DNA of 57,683 nt, taken from positions 1 through 57,683 of the forward strand of contig NZ_NXMA01000012.1 of assembly GCF_005406215.1 (NCBI RefSeq). Direction: 5' to 3'. Origin of the DNA: Campylobacter aviculae (lineage in GTDB: Bacteria; Campylobacterota; Campylobacteria; Campylobacterales; Campylobacteraceae). Positions within the stretch are counted from its first letter, which is position 1; the number at the start of each line of letters is the position of its first letter. A program made the position numbers and the translations under genes. The notes below the pieces were generated by a model that had not been told where the DNA came from, made no database searches, and saw nothing but the letters and a program-made list of their open reading frames with translations. Shown here piece by piece: positions 28,650-39,009 of this stretch.

Positions 28650-28670
28650 CCGTATTTTTTAGAAATACGG
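28650..28670 (-). terminator. docB terminator
   Basis: CCGTATTT / AAATACGG stem with a 5-base loop, followed on the minus strand by ATTTTTATTT. It separates docB from dba. Confidence 0.85.
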
Positions 28671-28674
28671 AAGA

Positions 28675-30462
28675 TTATTTAAAATTATTCAATTTTTTTG
28701 AAAGCTTAGAGGCTCCATTAAGAACATTTTCAGAGACATTATTAATTTCACAAGAGAGACCTTTTATAAGGTTGGCAAGTTCATTTACTTTATCAATGCT
28801 AGATCTTAAAACAACCATTTTTTCTTGTACTTCTGTACTTTTATCTTTCATTATCTGAGTAGATTGTATAGAACTCTCTAATTTTTGCATCGAGTTAATG
28901 AGTTCTTGCTGTAGATTATTTGTTTTTTCGGAAGTTTCTTGCATAGACTGATTAATAAGATCCATTAAAGATTTATTATCATTAATTTGCTGCACGATAG
29001 TATTTACTGTGGCATTAATAGTTAAGAGTGATTTACCTGTTTTATCAGCAAGTTTTCCAACCTCATCAGCAACGACCGCAAAGCCTCGTCCGTGCTCCCC
29101 TGCTCTTGCGGCTTCAACGGCTGCATTAAGAGCAAGTAGATTGGTTTGATCTGCTATATCTCTAACCGAATTTGTAATTTCTATAATATTGTCTGCGCTT
29201 TGGGTTAAATTGTCCATATTGACAACAACATTTTGCTCTTTTTTATTGTTTTCATTAATGAGTTCAACAAGTTGAGTTAAGGTTTCTCCAACTTTATTCA
29301 TCAATAAATGCATGTCTTGCATATTATCAACACTTTCTTGTGCCAAATTCCCAGCTAAGACTATATGATCGTCTAAAACATTTGTAATTTCTTTTACATT
29401 TTCAATTTGATTATTTTGAGAATTTGAGCTTTCTTCAAGAGTATTGGCATTGTTTTTTAGTTGTTCTGAATTTTTATAATTAGCTTCTGCATTTTCAATA
29501 GCTTCAAATACAGAATTTTGAACAACAGAAATAAAGGTATTTATATGAGCAGCACTTTGTCCTAACTCGCTTTTTGGATCTATGTCTAAACGAGAAGATA
29601 AATTTGCTTCTTTTCCGGCCAAATTTGTACTTAATTTTTCCAAAATTCTTACAGGAATAACGATTTTTTTCAAGGTGATGATAATAAATATAACCAATAG
29701 AATAAAAACAATTGAAAAAACTCCAATTCCTACATAAAGCTTTTGTATATTAATTTTGTCTATATTTAATTGAGTGATTTGGTTTAGGTAATCAAGTTCT
29801 TTATTTAGAGTAGAATTTGTATAAATACTAGAATTATTTTGCATTATTTCAATTTGTCTCAAAATCATTTTATAATGGGTTGAAAAAAGCTTTAAAGTAT
29901 CATTATTTTCCATTACTAATAAATTGTGAATCAAAGAATCTAAATGCCTAAGCGTAGATTTTTCTAAGACATTCTCTGTAGCAATAATTCTAAGGATAGG
30001 GTTGATTGTTTTAAAATTTTGAGAATCTTTTTTGTTAAAATTATTTTCTGTTTCATTAAAATAATCTTTAGCCAACTCAAAAAGATAGAATTTTGAATTA
30101 ACCGCGATAGAATTTGCTGATTTAAATTGATTTAATTGTTCTAATTTTTGGTTAAAGATTGTTTTAGCTTTAGAATCATCAATGCCTAACTCTTCAAGTT
30201 TTTTCAACATAATCTTCATTTGTTTCACTGCAGCAACACTTTCATCGTAGTTTATAAAATTAAAACTATTTTGAAATACTTTATCAATACGTGTATTTAA
30301 GATTTTAAGCATTTGTAAAGTATTGACAATTTCTTTAGAATTTTTACTTGAAGTGTAATTGTTAAAAATAATACCCAATAAAATAAAAATAGCAATTAAA
30401 GTACAAGCTGCCAAAAATATGAATTGATATAAAAAAGAAATTTTTTTATTGGATGTTGTCAT
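28675..30462 (-). CDS. docB: methyl-accepting chemotaxis protein DocB, 595 aa
   Basis: Chemoreceptor with transmembrane helices at about residues 8-33 and 243-268 around a helical periplasmic sensor of about 210 residues. A HAMP-like stretch follows, then the cytoplasmic signalling domain with the hairpin tip [20 protein letters not shown] and [15 protein letters not shown]. The ligand is unknown. It corresponds to Cj0019c (docB), a chick-colonisation determinant. Its start overlaps docA by 17 bases, so receptor and periplasmic peroxidase are coexpressed. Confidence 0.93.
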   Translation of the reverse strand: MTTSNKKISFLYQFIFLAACTLIAIFILLGIIFNNYTSSKNSKEIVNTLQMLKILNTRIDKVFQNSFNFINYDESVAAVKQMKIMLKKLEELGIDDSKAKTIFNQKLEQLNQFKSANSIAVNSKFYLFELAKDYFNETENNFNKKDSQNFKTINPILRIIATENVLEKSTLRHLDSLIHNLLVMENNDTLKLFSTHYKMILRQIEIMQNNSSIYTNSTLNKELDYLNQITQLNIDKINIQKLYVGIGVFSIVFILLVIFIIITLKKIVIPVRILEKLSTNLAGKEANLSSRLDIDPKSELGQSAAHINTFISVVQNSVFEAIENAEANYKNSEQLKNNANTLEESSNSQNNQIENVKEITNVLDDHIVLAGNLAQESVDNMQDMHLLMNKVGETLTQLVELINENNKKEQNVVVNMDNLTQSADNIIEITNSVRDIADQTNLLALNAAVEAARAGEHGRGFAVVADEVGKLADKTGKSLLTINATVNTIVQQINDNKSLMDLINQSMQETSEKTNNLQQELINSMQKLESSIQSTQIMKDKSTEVQEKMVVLRSSIDKVNELANLIKGLSCEINNVSENVLNGASKLSKKLNNFK

Positions 30463-31360
30463 GATATTCTCCTGTTAAACTTTCTAAAAAAGCTACTATA
30501 CTATCTACAGTTTCTTGATTTAAAAATTTTCCAAGTTGATAATAAGCCATAAATTGCACACAAGCATCTAGGGTTGGTATGCTTCCATCATGATAATAAG
30601 GAGCCGTTTTTGCTATATTTCTAAGACTTGGCACTTTAAACACCATTTTATCAGATTCTTTTTTTGTGATTTCATAGCGTCCTAAATTGCTTTGATCTGG
30701 AAATTCTTGAAAAATACCAATTTTTTGGAACATATTTCCACCTATATTTTGCCCTTGATGGCAAGAAATGCAACCTTGTGCCTTAAATTCTTCATAACCT
30801 CTTTTTGCTTTTTCTGAAATTGCATCTTTATCTCCTTTTAAATATCTATCAAAAGGAGAGTTTGGGGTGATTAAGGTTTTTTCAAATTCAGCAATAGCAT
30901 CAGCTATATTATCCACACTAATTTCACCATAAATATCGCCAAAACTCTTTACGTAGTCAGGATTGGCATTGATTTTTTGTAAAAGAATTTCTGGGGTTAA
31001 ACCCATTTCTTTTGGATCAAAAAGAGGTCCTTTTATTTGTTCTGCAAGGTTTTGTGCACGTCCATTCCAAAATTGGACAAAATTAAATACAGAATTGAAA
31101 GTTGTTGGAGTGTTAAAAGGCGTATCTAATTGATTATCTACTCCTATAGAATTCGAGGTATTATCTACTCCATAGTTTTTTATATTATGGCAAGTGTTGC
31201 AAGATACTTTTCCATCTTTAGATAAAGAAGTATCCATATATAATTTTTTTCCAAGACTTGCTTTTGTTTTATCATAAGGTAAATTATCCGGAATCGGAGT
31301 AATCATGTCAATCGCACACATTGTTGTTATTAAAGATAGTATCAAATAAAATATTTTCAT
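30446..31360 (-). CDS. docA: dihaem cytochrome c peroxidase DocA, 304 aa
   Basis: Periplasmic peroxidase-family cytochrome. It has a signal peptide ([18 protein letters not shown]) and two haem sites, CNTCH near residue 55 and CISCH near 198. The segment [29 protein letters not shown] is typical of the MauG/CCP family. Corresponds to Cj0020c. From published work on C. jejuni, DocA contributes to chick colonisation though its peroxidase activity is debated. First gene of the docA-docB unit; 31361-31536 holds its AT-rich promoter region and no other gene. Confidence 0.93.
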   Translation of the reverse strand: MKIFYLILSLITTMCAIDMITPIPDNLPYDKTKASLGKKLYMDTSLSKDGKVSCNTCHNIKNYGVDNTSNSIGVDNQLDTPFNTPTTFNSVFNFVQFWNGRAQNLAEQIKGPLFDPKEMGLTPEILLQKINANPDYVKSFGDIYGEISVDNIADAIAEFEKTLITPNSPFDRYLKGDKDAISEKAKRGYEEFKAQGCISCHQGQNIGGNMFQKIGIFQEFPDQSNLGRYEITKKESDKMVFKVPSLRNIAKTAPYYHDGSIPTLDACVQFMAYYQLGKFLNQETVDSIVAFLESLTGEYHDNIQ

Positions 31361-31536
31361 TATCTAAATCCTTTATAATTTTTTTAAGATTATAAAAATC
31401 ATAATATAAATTTTATTAATTGGTAATAAATTTTTACCACTAGCAGGTTAGTAGTTAAAATTTAAAATTTTTGCGTAAATATTTAGAGCTATTTAATTTA
31501 GAATTTTGTTTTATAAATATTAAAAATCATCAAATT

Positions 31537-32481
31537 TCAATATTTTAACACTCTTAAGAATTCATTTTCGATTGCAGCATTGGAATGGATAATAAATTCA
31601 TCATTTTTAAAATTAAATTTTAATGTCTGAGCGTGTAAACATAAGCGTTTTGCACCTGTTATTTTTATCCTATCTTCCAAATTCATCTTTCCATCTAATA
31701 TGGCTTCAATTTGTTCTTTTTCTAATCCATAAAGTGGATCGCCTAATATAGGATGTTTTGCATAGTGCAGATGAATTCTTATTTGATGTTGCCTTCCTGT
31801 TTGTGGCTTACAAAGCAAAAGAGTACAGCGATGTTCAGGGTAGAATTTTAAAGCCTCAAATTCGGTTAAAGCTCTTTTTCCATTTTCACAAATTTGCATT
31901 CTTGTTTTAACATCATTGTAATTTTTTGCCAAATCTATATTAGCATCAATTTTAAAATTTATTTTGACCTCGCCTTGAACTAGAGCTAAATATTCTTTTT
32001 GAATTTGTCTTTTTTCAAACATAGTTTTAAATTCAACTTGGGTTTGTTTGTTTTTTGTAACAAGTATTAGTCCGCTTGTTTCTTTATCAAGACGATGTGC
32101 CACGCAAGCTTGTTTTCCCCATAGATGCCAAATTTCATCACTGAGGCTGTATTGACAATGCCTACCATTGGGATGGCTAAGGACGCCACTTGGTTTTTCA
32201 ACTACTGCAAAATCTTCATTTTCAAATACAATTTCTATCCCTTTTGGATGATTTTCATAGACAATTAACTCTATAATTCCATTAAGAATTTTGTTTTTTT
32301 CTTGGATCAAAATTCCATCACAAAAAAGCCTTTTTTTATCAATCAATTTCTGTGCTTCATTCATAGGAATTTTTAAAGCTTCCATAAGGACTTGAAATGC
32401 CTTTTTTCCATTATTTGGGAGTTTTATTTTTGTATAAGGCACTTTAACTTCTTTCTTAGAATTTTTTAGATAAAATCTCAT
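31537..32481 (-). CDS. RluA-family 23S rRNA pseudouridine synthase, 314 aa
   Basis: Converts uridine to pseudouridine in large-subunit rRNA. An S4-like RNA-binding segment lies at about residues 30-75 (MNEAQKLIDKKRLFCDGILI). The catalytic motif is AHRLDKETSGLILVTKN with the nucleophilic aspartate near residue 133. The C-terminal KPQTGRQHQIRIHLHYAKHPILGD is the second family motif. Equivalent to Cj0022c. RluC and RluD cannot be told apart by eye. Divergent from purB with 41 bases between. Confidence 0.9.
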   Translation of the reverse strand: MRFYLKNSKKEVKVPYTKIKLPNNGKKAFQVLMEALKIPMNEAQKLIDKKRLFCDGILIQEKNKILNGIIELIVYENHPKGIEIVFENEDFAVVEKPSGVLSHPNGRHCQYSLSDEIWHLWGKQACVAHRLDKETSGLILVTKNKQTQVEFKTMFEKRQIQKEYLALVQGEVKINFKIDANIDLAKNYNDVKTRMQICENGKRALTEFEALKFYPEHRCTLLLCKPQTGRQHQIRIHLHYAKHPILGDPLYGLEKEQIEAILDGKMNLEDRIKITGAKRLCLHAQTLKFNFKNDEFIIHSNAAIENEFLRVLKY

Positions 32482-32522
32482 TTCTTTATTTTGAAATTAT
32501 AACTAAAAAAGGTTGTAAAACT

Positions 32523-33851
32523 ATGGTTGTAAGATACAGCAGAGAAATTATGGCTAAAAAATGGGATGTTAAAGCCAAATATGATGCGTGGCTTAAAGTG
32601 GAATTAGCCGCTGTGAAAGCTTGGAATAAATTAGGTCTCATTAATGATATAGATTGTGAAAAAATTTTAAAAAATGCAAAATTTGATATCGATAGAATCG
32701 ATGAAATCGAAAAAACAACCAAGCATGATGTTATAGCCTTTCTTACAAGTGTGAGTGAAAGTTTGGGTGAAGAGAGTCGTTTTGTGCATTATGCCATGAC
32801 GAGTTCTGATTGTATTGATACTGCTGTAGCCTTACAAATCAAAGAAAGTTTGGAACTTATTTTAGAAGATATTTCATTGCTTTTAGAAGCCATAAAAAAA
32901 CGTGCTATAGAACATAAAAATACACTGATGGTTGGAAGAAGTCATGGGATTCACGGAGAGCCTATAACTTTTGGTTTGGTTATGGCCATTTGGTATGATG
33001 AAATTTTACATGCTAAAGATCTTATAACACATGCTAAAGAAGTGATTAGCTATGGAAAAATAAGCGGTGCAATGGGAAATTTTGCCCACGCTCCTTTGGA
33101 ATTTGAAGAGGAAGTTTGTAAAAATTTAGATCTTAAACCTGCTCCAGTTTCCAATCAAGTCATTCAAAGAGATCGTTATGCACAAGTGATTTCAGCTATT
33201 GCGATTTTAGCTTCATCTTGTGAGCAAATTGCTGTAGCAATAAGACATTTTCAAAGAACAGAGGTTTATGAGGCTGAAGAATTTTTTAGTGCGGGACAAA
33301 AAGGGAGTTCAGCGATGCCGCATAAAAGAAATCCAGTTTTGAGTGAAAATATTACAGGACTTTGCAGAGTGCTTCGATCTTTTGTTACTCCAGCATTGGA
33401 AAATGTTGCACTTTGGCATGAAAGAGATATTTCTCATTCGAGCGTAGAGAGATTTATTTTACCCGATGCTTTTATAACAGCGGATTTTATGCTTACGCGT
33501 CTTACAAATTTGATTGAAAATCTTTTAATTTATCCAGAAAATATGATGAAAAATTTAAACCTTACAGGTGGGCTTGTATTTTCACAACGTGTTTTACTAG
33601 AACTTCCTTTTAAGGGAATCAGTCGAGAAGAAGCTTATAAAATCGTTCAAAGAAATGCTATGAAAGTATGGTCTGATTTGCAAAATGGCAAAGAAGTGAT
33701 CAATGAAAAAAATGAAAGTTTATTTTTAATCGCACTCTTAAACGATGAGGATTTAAGAAAAAGTTTAAGTGAAGAAGATATACGCAAATGTTTTGATTAT
33801 AGTTATTATACAAAGAATGTCGATGCTATTTTTGCAAGAACATTTAAATAA
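32523..33851 (+). CDS. purB: adenylosuccinate lyase, 442 aa
   Basis: Purine biosynthesis enzyme, acting at two steps that release fumarate. The fumarase/aspartase superfamily signature is GSSAMPHKRNPVLSEN near residue 260. The N-terminus MVVRYSREIMAKKWD and the histidine-bearing TSSDCIDT and GRSHGIHGEP segments are intact. Cj0023 in C. jejuni. It ends 16 bases before nrdA, so the two may be cotranscribed. Confidence 0.96.
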   Translation: MVVRYSREIMAKKWDVKAKYDAWLKVELAAVKAWNKLGLINDIDCEKILKNAKFDIDRIDEIEKTTKHDVIAFLTSVSESLGEESRFVHYAMTSSDCIDTAVALQIKESLELILEDISLLLEAIKKRAIEHKNTLMVGRSHGIHGEPITFGLVMAIWYDEILHAKDLITHAKEVISYGKISGAMGNFAHAPLEFEEEVCKNLDLKPAPVSNQVIQRDRYAQVISAIAILASSCEQIAVAIRHFQRTEVYEAEEFFSAGQKGSSAMPHKRNPVLSENITGLCRVLRSFVTPALENVALWHERDISHSSVERFILPDAFITADFMLTRLTNLIENLLIYPENMMKNLNLTGGLVFSQRVLLELPFKGISREEAYKIVQRNAMKVWSDLQNGKEVINEKNESLFLIALLNDEDLRKSLSEEDIRKCFDYSYYTKNVDAIFARTFK

Positions 33852-33867
33852 TGAATAAGGGAAAACA

Positions 33868-36237
33868 ATGAAAGTTATAAAAAGAAATGGCCGTACAGAA
33901 GAATTAGATATTTCTAAAATTAAAAAATGTACTTCTGATGCAGTGAGGGATTTAGAAGGTGTGAGTTTAAGTGAACTAGAGCTTGATGCAAAAATTCAGT
34001 TTAGGGATGAAATTTCAACTGAAGAGATTCAAAAAACTCTTATTAAAACGGCTGTGGATAAGATAGACATTGATTGTCCTAATTGGACCTTTGTTGCGGC
34101 TAGGCTTTTCTTGTTTGATTTGTATAAAAAAGTCAATGGAATAAATCGCTATAATCATTTACGCGATTATTTTGAAAGAGGAGAAAAAGAAGGAAGAATT
34201 TTACTCGGCTTAAAAGAAAAATATGATCTAGATGATTTAAACGATTATATTAAACCAGAACGCGATATGCAATTTACTTATTTAGGCGTTAAGACTTTAT
34301 ATGATCGTTATTTGATTAAAGATAGTAAAGGTATGCCTATAGAACTTCCACAGCAAATGTTTATGGCTATAGCTATGTTTTTAGCACAAAATGAATTTAA
34401 TCCTCAAGAATGGGCTAAAAAATTTTATGATTTGATTTCTAAATTTGAAATTATGCTTGCCACTCCAACTCTTTCCAATGCTAGAACTACTAGACATCAA
34501 CTCAGTTCTTGCTACATAGGGAGCACTCCTGATAATATAGAGGGGATTTTTGATTCTTATCAAGAAATGGCACTTTTGTCTAAATTTGGCGGTGGTATAG
34601 GTTGGGATTGGTCCAAAGTCCGTGCTATGGGTGGAAGTATAGATGGTCATAAAAATGCAGCTGGAGGTATTATTCCTTTTTTAAAAATTACAAATGATAT
34701 TGCTGTAGCTGTGGATCAGCTTGGAACTAGAAAAGGTGCTATTGCAGTTTATATAGAACCTTGGCATATGGATATAAGTGATTTTATTGATTTGCGTAAA
34801 AATTCAGGAGAAGAAAGACGCAGAGCACACGAACTTTTTCCTGCTTTATGGATCAATGATCTTTTTATGAAAAGAGTTAGAGCTAATGATAAATGGACGC
34901 TTTTTGATCCTGCTGATACGGCTGATTTGTGCGATTTATATGGAGAAGAATTTGAAAAACGTTATGAAGAATATGAAAAAGATGAAAATATAGTTAAAGA
35001 AATTGTAGAAGCTAAAGAACTTTGGAAAAAAATATTGTTGAATTATTTTGAAACAGGTTTGCCATTTTTATGCTTTAAAGATACCGCCAATAGAGCCAAT
35101 CCAAATGCACATTCAGGAATTATTAGAAGTTCAAATTTATGTACAGAAATTTTTCAAAATACTGAACCTAACTATTATCAAATAAAAGTTGTTTTTGAAA
35201 ATGGAGACGAGAGGCATTTTGATGAAGAAGAACGCGTGGTTATAGATGGTGGTTATGAGAAATCAGCTAAGAAAATTTCAACTCTAGATAGTATTAATGG
35301 TAATAAGGTTTATATAGTTGAAAAATACAAAAATGACGGCAAGACTGCTGTATGTAATTTAGCAAGTATCAATTTAAGCAAAGTGTATTCTAAAGAAGAT
35401 ATAGAACGTGTGGTGCCTACGGCTATTCGTATGCTTGATAATGTGATCGATTTAAATTTTTATCCACATAGAAAGGTAAAAGATACAAATTTAAGATCTC
35501 GTGCTATAGGACTTGGAGTTATGGGTGAAGCACAGATGCTTGCTGAAGCTAAGATTCATTGGGGGAGCGAAGAGCATTTTGAGAAGATAGATAAAATTAT
35601 GGAAAAAATTAGTTTTGAAGCTATAAATGCGAGTTCAAATTTATCTATAGAAAAAGGATCTTATCCTGATTTTAAAGGATCAAAATGGAGTGAAGGGATC
35701 TTTCCTATAGACGTTGCTAGTGATCAGGCTAAAGCTTTAACCTTAAGGGATGGTTTGTTTGATGAAAGTGATTGTGATTGGGGTAAGCTTAGAGAAAAAG
35801 TAAAAAAAGATGGTATGAGAAATGGTTATTTAATGGCTATTGCTCCAACTTCTTCTATATCTATTTTAGTAGGAACCACTCAAACCATAGAGCCTGTCTA
35901 TAAAAGAAAATGGTTTGAGCAAAATTTAAGTGGTATGATACCAGTTGTTGTCCCCAATTTAAGTCTTGAAACCTGGGAATACTATACTCCAGCTTATGAG
36001 CTTGATCAAAGAATTTTGGTTAAGGCAGCTGCCATACGTGGAAAATGGATCGATCAAGGGCAAAGTTTAAATATCTTTTTATCTCTAGACAAGGCAAGTG
36101 GAGGCTATCTTAATGAAATCTATCAACTTGCTTGGGAACTTGGAGTAAAGTCTACATATTATTTAAGAAGTGAAAGTCCTAGCAGTGAAAAAGTAAATGT
36201 GGCCGATCGTAGTATAGAATGTGAAGGGTGTCAGTAA
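33868..36237 (+). CDS. nrdA: ribonucleoside-diphosphate reductase large subunit, 789 aa
   Basis: Class Ia ribonucleotide reductase catalytic subunit. The N-terminal ATP-cone starts MKVIKRNGRTEELDISKI. Active-site features include SSCYIGS, the NLCTEI pair with CNLASINLSK, and the C-terminal redox pair CEGC in the last five residues. Length is normal. The partner nrdB is not in the window. The next gene in NCTC 11168 would be Cj0025c; here the chromosome jumps to the Cj0123c equivalent. Confidence 0.96.
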   Translation: MKVIKRNGRTEELDISKIKKCTSDAVRDLEGVSLSELELDAKIQFRDEISTEEIQKTLIKTAVDKIDIDCPNWTFVAARLFLFDLYKKVNGINRYNHLRDYFERGEKEGRILLGLKEKYDLDDLNDYIKPERDMQFTYLGVKTLYDRYLIKDSKGMPIELPQQMFMAIAMFLAQNEFNPQEWAKKFYDLISKFEIMLATPTLSNARTTRHQLSSCYIGSTPDNIEGIFDSYQEMALLSKFGGGIGWDWSKVRAMGGSIDGHKNAAGGIIPFLKITNDIAVAVDQLGTRKGAIAVYIEPWHMDISDFIDLRKNSGEERRRAHELFPALWINDLFMKRVRANDKWTLFDPADTADLCDLYGEEFEKRYEEYEKDENIVKEIVEAKELWKKILLNYFETGLPFLCFKDTANRANPNAHSGIIRSSNLCTEIFQNTEPNYYQIKVVFENGDERHFDEEERVVIDGGYEKSAKKISTLDSINGNKVYIVEKYKNDGKTAVCNLASINLSKVYSKEDIERVVPTAIRMLDNVIDLNFYPHRKVKDTNLRSRAIGLGVMGEAQMLAEAKIHWGSEEHFEKIDKIMEKISFEAINASSNLSIEKGSYPDFKGSKWSEGIFPIDVASDQAKALTLRDGLFDESDCDWGKLREKVKKDGMRNGYLMAIAPTSSISILVGTTQTIEPVYKRKWFEQNLSGMIPVVVPNLSLETWEYYTPAYELDQRILVKAAAIRGKWIDQGQSLNIFLSLDKASGGYLNEIYQLAWELGVKSTYYLRSESPSSEKVNVADRSIECEGCQ

Positions 36238-36243
36238 AATTTA

Positions 36244-36273
36244 TTGAAGTTTTTAATCTTTTAAAAACTTCAA
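36244..36273. terminator. bidirectional terminator
   Basis: 13-bp stem TTGAAGTTTTTAA / TTAAAAACTTCAA with a TCTT loop between convergent nrdA and dus. Confidence 0.8.
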
Positions 36274-36283
36274 ATCCAAATGA

Positions 36284-37201
36284 TTAGAAGAACAATTCTA
36301 TTTTTTTCTTCATTTCTTTAGCATCATTGATGCGGTTTATTTCATCTCTAAAAGCTGAAGCATCCTTATGTCCTTTAGAATACTCGTGCAAATGCTTACG
36401 AAATATGCTTACAGCTTGATTTTGATAATGTTTTATCATTTCTTCAAAATGAGTTAATATGATTTCTTTTTTAAGGCTTTGACTTACTTTTTGACTATTT
36501 TTGATTTCATAAAATATCCAAGGATTTCCTATACTTGCTCTTCCTATCATCAATCCGTCACATTTTGTGATATTATAAACTTCAAGGGCGTTATTTGCAT
36601 CGATATCTCCATTGGCAATCACAGGAATTTTTACACTTGCCTTAGCGAATGCTATAGAACTATAATCAGATTTTCCGCTATAAAGTTGTTTTCTTGTTCG
36701 TCCGTGAATGCTTATAAAATCGATACCTAAATTTTCACAAATTGTAGCCATTTTTTCAGGATATTTTTCATTAAAACCTAAACGAAATTTAACGCTTGTG
36801 AGATTTTTCTTATTGGTTTCTTTGATAGTTCCTACAAGCGTTTTAAAAAGCTCTAAATCATTTAACAAAGCACTTCCTGCACATTGCTTAATTACTTTAT
36901 TTACAGGACAGCCACAGTTAAAATCAATTCCATCTATAAAATCCATCTCATTTAGCATTTTAACGGCTTTTTTAAGTATTTCTTTATCTCCACCGGCAAT
37001 TTGCACAATATAAGGTTTTTCAAGTTCAGAGCGTTCTAGCATATGTAAAGTTTTAGAACTTTCATAAACTAGAGCGTTAGAACTTATCATCTCGCTTATT
37101 GTAACATCAGCTCCAAATTTTTTAACCACATTGCGAAAGGGCAGATCCGAAAAACCTGCCATGGGAGCTAAAAATAAAGGTTTTTTATTAAAATTTATCA
37201 T
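36284..37201 (-). CDS. dus: tRNA-dihydrouridine synthase, 305 aa
   Basis: FMN enzyme reducing uridines in tRNA. The TIM-barrel start is LAPMAGFSDLPFRNV. The catalytic cysteine is in DFNCGCPVNKVIKQCAGSAL near residue 97, and the FMN phosphate site is CDGLMIGRASIGNPWIF near 215. DusB-like by length. Equivalent to Cj0123c. The ATG overlaps the upstream gene stop by 4 bases. Confidence 0.93.
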   Translation of the reverse strand: MINFNKKPLFLAPMAGFSDLPFRNVVKKFGADVTISEMISSNALVYESSKTLHMLERSELEKPYIVQIAGGDKEILKKAVKMLNEMDFIDGIDFNCGCPVNKVIKQCAGSALLNDLELFKTLVGTIKETNKKNLTSVKFRLGFNEKYPEKMATICENLGIDFISIHGRTRKQLYSGKSDYSSIAFAKASVKIPVIANGDIDANNALEVYNITKCDGLMIGRASIGNPWIFYEIKNSQKVSQSLKKEIILTHFEEMIKHYQNQAVSIFRKHLHEYSKGHKDASAFRDEINRINDAKEMKKKIELFF

Positions 37202-38184
37202 TGTATAAGATGATTTAAATCAATATCAATATTCTTTTCTCTAAGGATTAAAAAGGCTTTAAAATCACTGAATCTTTTTTCATCATTACGAATTTGCTCT
37301 CTTAACTCATCCAAAAGTCCAAATTCTGCAAGTAGATATAAGTATGCCTTCAAAGCGTCATTTTTTTCATTTTTTATTTTAGAAAAAATTCCTAATATTG
37401 CATCTGGATTAAAGAATTTGGTACTCATTTTTGCGATACTTAAATATTCTTTTTCATTTAACATAGAATGAGTGAGTAAAACTTCAAATTCAGCTGTACT
37501 AAGATCAAGATTTCCATCTTTAAAGCGTTTTATCAGCTCTAAAACTTGATGAGAATTTTTAGAAATTTTAACGTTTTTAATTTGTTCGTAGCTGCCTTTT
37601 TGAAGTAGAATTTTAAAAGCCAATTCCTCAAAATCGTCTTTGATTTCAGTGATATTTTTTACCCTAGAATAGGCATAGTTTATATCATTTTTTATATGAT
37701 TTTTTTCATTTTCTAAAAGCAAAATATTATCATTTGGAAGTTTGAATTTTTTGATATTTAAATATTCTTCTTTTTTTATACCATCTATTAGATCTAAGAT
37801 TTCATTTATTTTGGTTTCGTTTGGAATTTTTTCATGGGTTTTTAAACTTTTTGCAAGTTGTGCTACTTTTCTAAATTCTTTAGTATAGAAGCTTATATCA
37901 GATTCTTTTTCTAAAAGCAAATCTTTAGTATAGTTTTCAAATTTGGTAGTATCCTTGAAAAAGTGTTTGAATTTAAGAGTAAGCAAAAAATGGTAAAAAA
38001 GCATATGAAATATAGCGAAAAATATTAAAGGAATTAGAGGTAAAATCAACCAAACCATAACCGGAAGTTCAAAACTATAAGTATTTAAGGTTAAGGTATA
38101 GCTTCCAAGCTTTAAATACCAAGCCAATGTAAATATTATAAGAGTATAAACAATACTAGCAATAAAAAATAGTTTAACTTTCAT
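37198..38184 (-). CDS. conserved membrane-anchored protein of unknown function, 328 aa
   Basis: Two N-terminal transmembrane helices (about residues 4-23 and 43-70) precede about 255 residues of charged, mainly helical cytoplasmic sequence without a motif I recognise. Equivalent to Cj0124c. It overlaps dksA by 11 bases upstream and dus by 4 bases downstream, so it is translated within that operon. No function is proposed. Confidence 0.8.
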   Translation of the reverse strand: MKVKLFFIASIVYTLIIFTLAWYLKLGSYTLTLNTYSFELPVMVWLILPLIPLIFFAIFHMLFYHFLLTLKFKHFFKDTTKFENYTKDLLLEKESDISFYTKEFRKVAQLAKSLKTHEKIPNETKINEILDLIDGIKKEEYLNIKKFKLPNDNILLLENEKNHIKNDINYAYSRVKNITEIKDDFEELAFKILLQKGSYEQIKNVKISKNSHQVLELIKRFKDGNLDLSTAEFEVLLTHSMLNEKEYLSIAKMSTKFFNPDAILGIFSKIKNEKNDALKAYLYLLAEFGLLDELREQIRNDEKRFSDFKAFLILREKNIDIDLNHLIQ

Positions 38185-38536
38185 AGCTTTCCTTTTTTTC
38201 TAAATTTTCGCGACAAGCAACACAATATTTCGCATGAGGTTTTATTTTAAGTCTTTCAATAGCAATTTCTTCATCACAAGATTCACAAATGCCATAAGTT
38301 TCATCTTTAATTTTATTTAGAGAAACTTCAATTTCTTTGAGTTCTTGGTTTAAATTCGCATTGATGGCAAAATCTATTTGTGAGTTGGTTTCTATAATAG
38401 AAAAATCCACACTATCGCTTGGAACACTATCGTGTAAAGCCTTAATCTCTTTGGAATTGCTTTGTAAATTTTCTTTAATTATTTTTTTTCTTTGTTCTAG
38501 ATTTTCTTTAAAAAATATTAAATCTTTTTTTTTCAT
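38174..38536 (-). CDS. dksA: DksA-family RNA polymerase regulator, 120 aa
   Basis: Zinc-finger protein that enters the RNA polymerase secondary channel and modulates stable-RNA and stress transcription. An N-terminal coiled coil carries an acidic tip (SVPSDSVDFSIIE) and the C-terminus has the four-cysteine site CESCDEE and CVAC. Equivalent to Cj0125c, shown in C. jejuni to affect the stringent response. Overlaps the next gene by 11 bases. Confidence 0.93.
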   Translation of the reverse strand: MKKKDLIFFKENLEQRKKIIKENLQSNSKEIKALHDSVPSDSVDFSIIETNSQIDFAINANLNQELKEIEVSLNKIKDETYGICESCDEEIAIERLKIKPHAKYCVACRENLEKKESYES

Positions 38537-38544
38537 TTTTATTC

Positions 38545-39009
38545 CTATTTATGGTAAGGGTGATTAGAGTTGATACAAAAGGCACGATAAATTTGTTCTA
38601 AAAGTAAAGTTTTGGCAAAATGATGCACTAAAGTAAGCTTACTTAATGATAAGCTAAAGTCCAGTTTTTTTGTAAATTCATCTCTTAAACCATATGCTCC
38701 ACCTATAAAAAAACTTAGTTCAAATTTATCTTTGATGATTTTTGCAAATTCCAAGCTTGTAAGTTCTTTGCCTCTTTCATCAAGAGCTATATTAAAACCT
38801 TTTTTATGCGGATTAAATACTTCCTCATAACTTTTTTTTGCTAATTCTGGATTGTTTAAATTTTGTGCATTTGCAATTTTTTTATTAAAAAGATTGTATT
38901 CTTTAATGGTGGCGAATTTGGATATTAGCTTGAGATACTTTTGATCTAAAATTTCAAATTCAGTATTTTTTTGTATGTAAAAAATATTAATCTGCAAATC
39001 AGTTTCCAC
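38545..39009 (-). CDS. rlmH: 23S rRNA (pseudouridine1915-N3)-methyltransferase RlmH, 154 aa
   Basis: SPOUT-class methyltransferase. The SAM-binding knot shows [16 protein letters not shown] and [14 protein letters not shown], followed by the C-terminal [16 protein letters not shown] and the H-P-Y-H-K tail. Length is normal (Cj0126c). It overlaps accD by 11 bases, so it belongs to the same transcript. Confidence 0.94.
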   Translation of the reverse strand: METDLQINIFYIQKNTEFEILDQKYLKLISKFATIKEYNLFNKKIANAQNLNNPELAKKSYEEVFNPHKKGFNIALDERGKELTSLEFAKIIKDKFELSFFIGGAYGLRDEFTKKLDFSLSLSKLTLVHHFAKTLLLEQIYRAFCINSNHPYHK

